From: an uncultured Mucispirillum sp.
Lineage (GTDB): Bacteria; Chrysiogenota; Deferribacteres; Deferribacterales; Mucispirillaceae
Reading direction: 5' to 3'
DNA length: 5,830 bases
Assembly (NCBI GenBank): GCA_937890655.1
Contig: CALADT010000268.1
Location: 1-5,830 of the forward strand
A program made the position numbers and the translations under genes. This document shows, one piece after another, positions 1 through 4,930 of the stretch. Within the stretch, counting starts at the first letter, position 1. Every line of letters starts with the position of its first letter. Under the pieces are notes generated by a model, which worked only from the letters and a program-made list of their open reading frames with translations, did not search any database and was not told the origin of the DNA.

Positions 1-860
1 TAGATGCATGGTAAATACGTTTTAAATCTGATGCAAATATTCCTTTATCTTTTTGCGGTATATACTTTAAGGTATTTCTTATTTGTTGTATTATACATCT
101 TTGATATTCTGTATTCCCTTTAAACCATCTGCACATATCACTAATACATCTTTTATACACCTATTCTTTAAGTCATTTAAAATTTGTAACCAATATTTGG
201 AACTCTCATTTTCACCAATACTGATTGTTAATACTTTTTTTTACCTGATAAACTAATTCCTAATATTTTATAGGCTGCTAATTTACTAATTATATCATTA
301 TGGCGAACTGAATAATGGATGCATCTATATATAATATAGGTTATATCTCATCTAATGGGCGGTTCTACCATTCTTCTATTGTTGGAAGTAGTTTATTTGT
401 TACGTTGGATATAAAACTCTCTGATACTTCAAATCCATATATATTCTATATTATTTCTTATATCTGACGTGTTGTCATACCTTTAGAATATAAAGATATT
501 ATCTTATTTTCAATTGTTGATATATCCTTTTGACGTATCTTCACTATTTGGGATGCATAGCTCAATTATCTATCCTGTGGAACTTATATACTTAATTTAC
601 CAAAATTACTGGTAACTTGTTTATTCTTATAACCATTACAATAATCTGTGCCTGTTGATGAATGCTCTGATTTATTATAGCCTAAATGTTCTGACCTTTA
701 TTCTTCCATCATTTCTTAAATTGTTTTACTTAACAGCTCTTTCAAGGCTGTTTGAATGTCTGATGCTGTTTTAATATCAAATTCGGATATTAAACTACTT
801 ATGATTTGTAATTGACTTCTTATCATTCTACGTTTTTATTATTTGTTTCTTGTCTGACAT
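1..860 (-). pseudogene. Decayed IS256-family (Mutator-type) transposase, cut by left window edge
   Basis: Read on the minus strand, the conceptual protein keeps clear IS256-family landmarks in order: GTDYCNGYKNKQV, KDISTIENKIISLYSKGMTTRQI, GFEVSESFISNVTNKLLP, RPLDEI followed by PILYIDA (first catalytic Asp, codon 323-325), IHYSVRHNDIISKLAAYKILG, GENESSKYWLQILNDLKNR, VICADGLKG (second Asp, codon 127-129) and TEYQRC. The catalytic Glu would lie beyond the window. The likely original start is the ATG at 860, preceded by GGAG (869-872), but the frame is lost within about 30 bases. In-frame stops occur at 716-718, 698-700, 584-586, 566-568, 458-460, 446-448, 365-367 and 341-343. Further frameshifts lie near 320 (Asp-Ala junction) and in the 8-T run at 235-242, and about ten residues are missing near 113-116. 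No transposase can be made. Family assignment is confident; the specific IS is not identified. Confidence 0.9.
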
Positions 861-904
861 ATGTTATACTCCTTATTATTCAGGATAACATAGATTTAAA
901 ATAT

Positions 905-936
905 TTGCACTTTTTTACAGACTTTTTTCACAGACC
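905..936 (-). repeat. Probable terminal inverted repeat of the IS256-family remnant
   Basis: Upstream of the transposase start, the minus strand reads GGTCTGTG, a run of A, GTCTGTAAAAAAGTGCAAAT. It is made of two near-identical tandem units (TTTTTTACAGAC at 911-922 and TTTTTTCACAGAC at 923-935 on the plus strand). Position about 45-75 bp before the start codon and the GTCTGTG/AAAAA composition fit an IS256-family end, so the element's boundary is probably near 936. The partner repeat lies off the left edge, so the pairing and the target-site duplication cannot be checked here. Confidence 0.5.
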
Positions 937-1051
937 ATATAATAATTATATAGTTTATTTTATAACATATAGGTAAAAAAGAAAAAATTATATTTAGACT
1001 AAAAAAAGCGACAATAACCACTTACATATATTGAAAAATATATGTTAAACA
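937..1051. other. Non-coding AT-rich spacer between IS remnant and operon terminators
   Basis: I see no convincing reading frame or RNA gene here. The only structure is a weak AT-only inverted repeat (ACATATA at 1024-1030 with TATATGT at 1039-1045), which may extend the hairpins at 1052-1107. The stretch is probably ordinary downstream flank of the operon. Confidence 0.5.
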
Positions 1052-1076
1052 AACCTGCCTTAAAAAAAGGCAGGTT
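1052..1076 (-). terminator. Second (back-up) terminator-like hairpin
   Basis: A perfect 10-bp inverted repeat (AACCTGCCTT / AAGGCAGGTT) encloses a 5-nt A/T loop. On the minus strand the stem is followed by TGTTTAAC and then an AT-rich stretch, so the U tract is imperfect. Lying 9 bases downstream of the stronger terminator in the same direction, it probably catches read-through from the operon. On the plus strand no T tract follows, so bidirectional use is unlikely. Confidence 0.6.
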
Positions 1077-1084
1077 ATATATAT

Positions 1085-1107
1085 AAAAAAGGGGGAAATA
1101 GCCCCTT
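1085..1107 (-). terminator. Rho-independent terminator of the tkt-rlmB-rlmH-dksA operon
   Basis: On the minus strand AAGGGG (1107-1102) pairs with CCCCTT (1094-1089) across a 7-nt loop. It is followed at once by further T residues (A run 1085-1088 on the plus strand) and TATATA. It begins 10 bases after the stop codon of the last operon gene. A GC stem plus a U tract is the textbook intrinsic terminator layout. Confidence 0.88.
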
Positions 1108-1117
1108 AAAGAAAACA

Positions 1118-1483
1118 TTACATTTTTATAAGACCTTTTTGCTCTAACTCGTTTTTACATTCAGTGCAATATCTTGCAAATGGAACATACTCTAACCTTT
1201 TAATTGCTATTTCGTCCTCACATTCAATACAAACACCGTATGTGTCGTTCTCAATACGTTGTAACGCTTGATCAACAAGTCTTAGTTTAAGAGCATCTGT
1301 TTCCACTCTACCAAGCATAATATTTTTATTATAAATATTATATGCCTCATCTGCCGTATCTTGAATACCATCAGAACCTAGTTCCAACGCTTCATTATAC
1401 TTACTGTTAAGAGTTTCTATAAGCTCTTTTTTCATAATAAGTAATTTTTCACGGAAATGCTCTTTAGTCGCCTTATCCATCAT
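1118..1483 (-). CDS. dksA: DksA/TraR-type C4 zinc-finger protein
   Basis: This 121-residue protein belongs to the DksA/TraR family. Known members bind the RNA polymerase secondary channel and alter initiation together with ppGpp. The sequence shows a charged helical N-terminal half (about residues 5-75) suited to the family coiled coil. DTADEA at 42-47 matches the D-x-x-D-x-A tip motif of true DksA. The C-terminal zinc finger is intact: C85-x2-C88-x17-C106-x2-C109, embedded in YGVCIECEDEIAIKRLEYVP. It is shorter than E. coli DksA (151 aa) because the N-terminal extension is reduced. It is the last gene of the operon, 6 nt after rlmH. Two adjacent ATGs exist; the second (1478-1480) lies 6 nt from the AGGAG and may be the real start, giving 120 residues. 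Family membership is firm. Whether it is the housekeeping DksA or a paralogue cannot be told from this window. Confidence 0.88.
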   Translation of the reverse strand: MMDKATKEHFREKLLIMKKELIETLNSKYNEALELGSDGIQDTADEAYNIYNKNIMLGRVETDALKLRLVDQALQRIENDTYGVCIECEDEIAIKRLEYVPFARYCTECKNELEQKGLIKM

Positions 1484-1486
1484 TTG

Positions 1487-1492
1487 CTCCTA
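1487..1492 (-). promoter_or_regulatory. Shine-Dalgarno of the dksA-like gene, overlapping the rlmH stop
   Basis: The minus strand reads TAGGAG, in which the TAG is the stop codon of rlmH. The AGGAG lies only 3 nt before the first ATG (1481-1483) but 6 nt before the second (1478-1480). Spacing therefore favours the second ATG, and the shared bases suggest translational coupling to rlmH. Confidence 0.75.
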
Positions 1493-1918
1493 CTTGTGAT
1501 AGGGATGCCCTGTAATAATAGTATTTGCCCTGTATATTTGCTCAGACAATACCATTAAACTTAACTTATAAGAATATGTCATATCTGATAACGATATAAA
1601 CTCACAAGCTAAATTACGTGCTGGTTGTGATAATCCAGTAGCTTCTCCTATTACAAAAGTTATATTTTTTGAAAGGCTGCGTTTATCTTTAAACCACTCT
1701 GCAAACCCTTCGCTTGTGTACTTTTTACCACCAACATCTAAAGCTATAAACTGCTCTGAAAGTTGGCTTTTATTTAGCTTTTCAAAATATTTGCCACCCT
1801 CACCTAATTCTGCTAACTCTAGCTTAAAATAAGGAGAAAGCCGTTTTTGATATTCTTTTATAAAATCTAATACAGTCTTATCCTTTACTTTACCTTCTAC
1901 GGCAAGCTTTATAACCAT
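1490..1918 (-). CDS. rlmH: RlmH, 23S rRNA pseudouridine-1915 N3-methyltransferase (SPOUT class)
   Basis: RlmH methylates N3 of pseudouridine 1915 in helix 69 of 23S rRNA, on assembled 70S ribosomes, using S-adenosylmethionine. The 142-residue protein is slightly shorter than the usual ~155. It shows the family order: N-terminal strand and helix (1-40), ALDVGGKKYTSEGFAEWF (59-76), the SAM-knot glycine segment FVIGEATGLS (88-97), and the C-terminal block ISLSDMT to EQIYRANTIITGHPYHK ending in the hallmark PYHK (139-142). Three usually conserved positions differ: the second Gly of IGG is Glu92, the His after MT-x-x is Tyr117, and the following Arg is Leu121. The start has an AGCAGG Shine-Dalgarno inside the end of rlmB, and the gene is third in the operon. 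The assignment is firm; full activity is less certain because of those substitutions. Confidence 0.9.
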   Translation of the reverse strand: MVIKLAVEGKVKDKTVLDFIKEYQKRLSPYFKLELAELGEGGKYFEKLNKSQLSEQFIALDVGGKKYTSEGFAEWFKDKRSLSKNITFVIGEATGLSQPARNLACEFISLSDMTYSYKLSLMVLSEQIYRANTIITGHPYHK

Positions 1919-1923
1919 ACTTA

Positions 1924-2607
1924 TTACCTGCTAAAAAGCTGATAAAGAATAACTGCACAGCTCATTGATGCATTTAATGAATCAATATCTGCTGTCATAT
2001 TTATTTTTAATTTATAATCAGCCCGTTCTAAGATACTCTCTCTTATACCCCTTCCTTCTGAGCCAATAATTACACCTAATGGATATTTAATATTAGATGT
2101 TTCTTTTAAATTAATATCACCATTTATATCTGCAGCTGCTATTTTAAAACCATTAGCTTTATATTCATCAATAGCCTGCCCTAAATTAACAACTTGACAT
2201 ATATTAGTATAAAATAAAGCACCAGCACTAGCTTTAAAAACTGTCGGGCTAACTTGTGCTTGGTCATGCCGTGGAACTATAATATGTCTTATACCAAAAC
2301 AATGGCATGCTCTTATTATAGCACCATAATTATGTGGGTCTTGTATTTTATCTAAAAACACCACACCATTATCCTTTTTAGATGTTTTTAGTATGGTTTT
2401 TAAATCCATATACTCAAAATCATCTACTTCACAAACAACCCCTTGAGTTTCAACACCATACCTTTCTTCAAATTCTCGTCTTCCAAGCACTTCAAAAGGA
2501 ACTGTTATATTATCAAAATGTATGCTTGCACCTTGCCTAACTATAATCTTTTTGGCTTTACCACACTTTTTTGCTTCTATAACTGGGTTTCTACCTGAAA
2601 TTATCAT
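1924..2607 (-). CDS. rlmB: RlmB-type 23S rRNA (Gm2251) 2'-O-methyltransferase, SpoU/TrmH family
   Basis: RlmB methylates the 2'-OH of G2251 in the peptidyl-transferase P-loop of 23S rRNA. The 227-residue protein opens with SGRNPVIEA, typical of the L30e-like substrate-binding domain (about 1-64, ending TQGVVCEV). The SPOUT catalytic domain follows. Motif 1 is LDKIQDPHNYGAIIRAC (85-101, with the conserved Asn and Arg), then KASAGAL (125-131). Motif 2 is GVIIGSEGRGI (178-188), and motif 3 is INMTADIDSLNASMSCAVILYQL (202-224). Motif 3 lacks the usual Pro of IPM (Asn203 instead) but keeps SLN. Length and domain order match RlmB; a TrmH-like tRNA enzyme or another SpoU paralogue is the main alternative. 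The start codon overlaps the transketolase stop in TAATG, with AGG 6 nt upstream. Confidence 0.87.
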   Translation of the reverse strand: MIISGRNPVIEAKKCGKAKKIIVRQGASIHFDNITVPFEVLGRREFEERYGVETQGVVCEVDDFEYMDLKTILKTSKKDNGVVFLDKIQDPHNYGAIIRACHCFGIRHIIVPRHDQAQVSPTVFKASAGALFYTNICQVVNLGQAIDEYKANGFKIAAADINGDINLKETSNIKYPLGVIIGSEGRGIRESILERADYKLKINMTADIDSLNASMSCAVILYQLFSR

Positions 2608-2609
2608 TA
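2605..2609 (-). other. TAATG stop-start overlap between transketolase and rlmB
   Basis: The minus strand reads TAATG: the TAA ends transketolase and the ATG starts rlmB, sharing one base. This arrangement commonly permits termination-reinitiation, so rlmB translation is probably tied to transketolase translation. Confidence 0.85.
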
Positions 2610-4529
2610 AACACCTAACTCTTTTAGGATTTTAGATGCTATTTTTTCAGGGCTTAAACCAAGTATATCATACACTTCTACTGCACTTCCAGATATAGGG
2701 AAGTTTTCCACACCATATGGTATAACATTTAATAATTTTTTATTTTTTATTGCTTCATTTGTAATTGTAGAAAATAATCCTGTATTTGAAATATGGTCTT
2801 CATATACAAATATATTATCATATTCTGCAATTTTTTCAAATGATTTATTATTAATAAATGCAGGACTAGATACATTAATTACACTTATATCTACCCCTTT
2901 TTCTTTTAATATATTATGCACTTCTACTGCTCTATATAGTGTAGAACCATAAGCTAATATAACATTTTTACCTGATTGTCTAATAATATTTATATCACCA
3001 TAAACATAATTAAAAGAGTTATCAAAATAAATAGAACCATCTTCTTTTGTTACAACCGGTGTTTTTGACCTGCCCATTGCAACATGGAAATTACCATATT
3101 CTTTTGTAACATACCTTATTACGGCATCTACTTCATTTGGGTCAGCAGGGCAAATCATTTTAAAACCAAAAATATTTCTTAAAAGACCTATATAATCAAT
3201 ACACATATGAGTTTTACCGTCTTCACCTACATCTAACCCTACATGTGTTGTTACAACTTTTAAATTTGTTTTATTTATTTCGTTTAACCTATGTTGGTTA
3301 TATACTTCATCTACACCAAACATACCAAAATCTGCAAAGAAACTAACTACTCCATTAGTAGAAGCACTTCCTGCACATACCGCTGTATGATGCTCTGAAA
3401 TACCACATTGGAAAAAGTTACTATTATATTTTTGTTCCACACCATTTGTTTTTACAGAACCAGCCAAATCACAATCAAAAACAACAATTTCAGTATTATT
3501 TGCTTCTTTATTTATACCCACAAGGTCAGTTAATACTGCACCAAAAGCACTTCTATTATCTGTTTTAACATCAGCATTATATAAAATACGCTGGCCTTCA
3601 TTAATTTTAATTGCAGGATTTATAATATTTTCTTCTAAACTATGTTTAAACGCAGAACGTTTTGATTTATGATAGTCTAATGTAGGTTCAATATTAAGTT
3701 CTTTCATTGCGTTATAATATTGTTCCTCTGAAAGTGGAGCTCCATGAAAACCGGCTTTATCTTCCATAAAAGATATACCATGACCCATATGTGTTTTAGC
3801 TATAATACATACAGGTTTCGTAGAAGATTTAGCTTTTAATAAAGCCCCTGAAATATCATGAAAATTATGACCATCTATATTTAAAACTTCCCAACCGTCT
3901 GATTTATAGCTTGCTTCAATATCCATAGCAGGCATAACATCATTAAGTGTGCCTGAAATCTGTAAATTATTATAATCTACAATAACTGTTATATTAGATA
4001 AACCATATTTAACAGCAAATCTTCTTGCTTCAGTTATCTGCCCTTTCTCATGTTCACCATCGCCCATAAATACAAATATATCATATTCATGGTTTGATAC
4101 TTTTCCTGCAACAGCCATACCACATGCAGCCGATAACCCTTGACCTAAATTACCTGTTGTCCACTCAACACCTTTTACAGCACGTTCAATATGCCCTTCA
4201 TATATACTACCTGCTTTTCTAAAATATGAAATATAGTCATCATTTTCTATAATATTATTACGTGCAAGTGCAGAATAAACTGCAGGAGAAATATGACCAT
4301 GAGAAACGATAATTCTATCTCTATTTAAGTCATTTAAATTATCTTTTGAAATATTGGCTACACTATATACTGTTAATAGACTATCTATTGTAGATAATGA
4401 ACCTCCTGGGTGGCCACTTCCTGCTAATGTAGTCATAGTGAGTATTTCACCACGACACTTATGAGCATCATTTTCTAATTTATTATAATCAAGATTAGCT
4501 ATTCTATTTGAAAATTCTTGAAAGTTCAT
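2607..4529 (-). CDS. tkt: Transketolase, thiamine-diphosphate dependent
   Basis: Transketolase moves two-carbon ketol units between sugar phosphates in the non-oxidative pentose phosphate pathway. The 640-residue protein is full length. The N-terminal ThDP/Mg domain (about 8-275) shows GSGHPGGSLS with His40, SHGH (76-79), EGH (111-113), the Mg-ThDP motif GDGEHEKGQ to DYNN (156-188), GHGISF (249-254) and FHGAP (261-265). The pyrimidine domain (about 322-495) has R326-S327, DLAGS (354-358), the catalytic-Glu motif GISEHH (E379) and VGEDGKTHMCID (434-445). The C-terminal domain (about 515-635) has AYGS (526-529), INVSSP (551-556) and YEDH (576-579). DXS is less likely because length and motifs follow transketolase. 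It is the first gene of the operon, with AAGGGA ending 7 nt before the ATG and a TTGACA-type promoter about 60-90 bp upstream. All active-site signatures appear intact. Confidence 0.93.
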   Translation of the reverse strand: MNFQEFSNRIANLDYNKLENDAHKCRGEILTMTTLAGSGHPGGSLSTIDSLLTVYSVANISKDNLNDLNRDRIIVSHGHISPAVYSALARNNIIENDDYISYFRKAGSIYEGHIERAVKGVEWTTGNLGQGLSAACGMAVAGKVSNHEYDIFVFMGDGEHEKGQITEARRFAVKYGLSNITVIVDYNNLQISGTLNDVMPAMDIEASYKSDGWEVLNIDGHNFHDISGALLKAKSSTKPVCIIAKTHMGHGISFMEDKAGFHGAPLSEEQYYNAMKELNIEPTLDYHKSKRSAFKHSLEENIINPAIKINEGQRILYNADVKTDNRSAFGAVLTDLVGINKEANNTEIVVFDCDLAGSVKTNGVEQKYNSNFFQCGISEHHTAVCAGSASTNGVVSFFADFGMFGVDEVYNQHRLNEINKTNLKVVTTHVGLDVGEDGKTHMCIDYIGLLRNIFGFKMICPADPNEVDAVIRYVTKEYGNFHVAMGRSKTPVVTKEDGSIYFDNSFNYVYGDINIIRQSGKNVILAYGSTLYRAVEVHNILKEKGVDISVINVSSPAFINNKSFEKIAEYDNIFVYEDHISNTGLFSTITNEAIKNKKLLNVIPYGVENFPISGSAVEVYDILGLSPEKIASKILKELGV

Positions 4530-4555
4530 TTTAATTCCCTTGTTAATATCAATTT

Positions 4556-4578
4556 GTTATATTTACATGAAATATAAC
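4556..4578. repeat. Perfect 9-5-9 inverted repeat in the transketolase 5' leader
   Basis: GTTATATTT (4556-4564) and AAATATAAC (4570-4578) are exact reverse complements around a 5-nt ACATG centre. The repeat starts a few bases downstream of the predicted transcription start and about 27 bp before the transketolase ATG. It could be a repressor operator or a weak mRNA hairpin. Base composition makes chance palindromes common here, so the role is uncertain. Confidence 0.45.
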
Positions 4579-4590
4579 TACTTGTTTTGG

Positions 4591-4619
4591 AAAATACATT
4601 TATATAACCATTATGTCAA
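4591..4619 (-). promoter_or_regulatory. Predicted sigma-70 promoter of the tkt operon
   Basis: On the minus strand a perfect -35 box TTGACA (4619-4614) is followed after exactly 17 bp by TATTTT (4596-4591), a 4/6 match to the -10 consensus. A start near 4584 would give a 5' leader of about 55 nt before the transketolase ATG. No competing promoter is evident inside the operon, whose genes touch or overlap. Confidence 0.6.
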
Positions 4620-4698
4620 CAGAAAAAGCATAGATTTTTAATTTTTATTAAATAAATTTTAATTTTATATGGAAAATATTAGATTTTAAAAAATATAT
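4620..4698. other. AT-rich core of the divergent intergenic region
   Basis: These bases separate the two divergent -35 boxes. They consist almost only of A/T runs (several TTTTTAATTTTT-like stretches), which may act as UP elements or a curved segment for both promoters. No gene is visible. Confidence 0.45.
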
Positions 4699-4727
4699 TT
4701 GACTTATTATAAAAATTTTTATATAAT
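4699..4727 (+). promoter_or_regulatory. Strong sigma-70 promoter of the leader ORF and MATE gene
   Basis: TTGACT (4699-4704) and a perfect TATAAT (4722-4727) are separated by 17 bp, 11 of 12 consensus positions in total. The start site would be near 4734, only a few bases before the AAGGA Shine-Dalgarno (4736-4740) of the 25-codon leader ORF and about 197 nt before the MATE start codon. The -35 box is preceded by A/T tracts. Confidence 0.8.
4708..4723. promoter_or_regulatory. Perfect palindrome in the promoter spacer, possible operator
   Basis: TATAAAAATTTTTATA is a perfect 16-bp palindrome filling most of the spacer and touching the -10 box of the plus-strand promoter. TetR- and MarR-type repressors of efflux genes often bind palindromes at this position. 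No regulator gene is next to it in the window, and an A5T5 core can arise by chance or simply bend DNA. Confidence 0.35.
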
Positions 4728-4746
4728 AGAAAATTAAGGACACAAA

Positions 4747-4824
4747 ATGAATTTATATCCAAAATACGCATTTTCTTATAATCTTGCTTTTGACAGGTTT
4801 TTTATTAAACCTCCTCTTTATTAA
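4747..4824 (+). CDS. Putative 25-residue leader peptide upstream of the MATE gene
   Basis: An ATG with a well-placed AAGGA Shine-Dalgarno (4736-4740, 6-nt spacing) lies just downstream of a near-consensus promoter and opens a 25-codon frame ending in TAA. The peptide starts MNLYPKYAFSYN and ends RFFIKPPLY; it is rich in aromatic residues and has Pro-Pro three residues from its end. It has no signal peptide or recognisable domain. Better initiation signals than those of the following MATE gene, plus hairpins after it, suggest a regulatory leader whose translation (perhaps drug-stalled) controls the pump. A 6-bp inverted repeat (AGGTTT 4795-4800, AAACCT 4807-4812) lies inside it. The frame is too short for coding statistics; a chance ORF is possible. 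Confidence 0.55.
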   Translation: MNLYPKYAFSYNLAFDRFFIKPPLY

Positions 4825-4827
4825 TTT

Positions 4828-4845
4828 AGCTATTTATTCATAGCT
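4828..4845 (+). promoter_or_regulatory. Leader hairpin immediately after the leader-peptide stop
   Basis: AGCTAT (4828-4833) pairs with ATAGCT (4840-4845) around a TTATTC loop. The stem begins 4 nt after the leader stop codon, so a ribosome paused at the end of the leader ORF would cover its 5' arm. The 3' arm overlaps TATTCAT (4835-4841), which can alternatively pair with 4888-4894. Confidence 0.45.
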
Positions 4846-4885
4846 TCATCAATATTATTTTAATCATTTTTAATTATTATTTATA
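4846..4885. other. Unstructured AT-rich linker in the MATE leader
   Basis: This linker between the two leader hairpins is mostly A and T with no evident gene. It provides the loop if 4835-4841 pairs with 4888-4894. Confidence 0.4.
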
Positions 4886-4917
4886 CAATGAATATTTCTA
4901 TATTCATTGATATTTTT
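4886..4917 (+). terminator. Terminator-like attenuator hairpin before the MATE gene
   Basis: CAATGAATAT (4886-4895) and ATATTCATTG (4900-4909) form a perfect 10-bp stem with a TTCT loop, followed by ATATTTTT (4910-4917). It resembles an intrinsic terminator, although the stem is AU-rich. It lies downstream of the promoter and leader ORF but ends only 10 nt before the MATE Shine-Dalgarno-like GGTG, so it is placed to block transcription or translation of the pump gene conditionally. As an unconditional terminator it would make no sense between a promoter and its gene. Confidence 0.55.
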
Positions 4918-4930
4918 ACGGTGTAAAAAC

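Noticed and set aside
1..860. Active transposase expressed by recoding
   Set aside because: Too many stops and shifts are spread over the whole frame. Programmed frameshifting could explain at most one of them.
1021..1110. CRISPR repeats or a small RNA gene in the spacer between the IS remnant and the operon
   Set aside because: The inverted repeats here differ from each other and are not repeated at regular spacing. They are explained as terminators, and no promoter for a separate RNA is evident.
4810..4817. CCTCCTCT, resembling the anti-Shine-Dalgarno end of 16S rRNA
   Set aside because: The match is short and explained by the Pro-Pro-Leu codons of the leader ORF. No adjacent purine-rich partner pairs with it well enough to claim a sequestering stem.
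4734..4930. Metabolite-binding riboswitch in the long MATE leader
   Set aside because: No conserved riboswitch core (such as guanidine, SAM, TPP or purine types) is visible. The leader is AT-rich, with simple hairpins and a translated-looking ORF.
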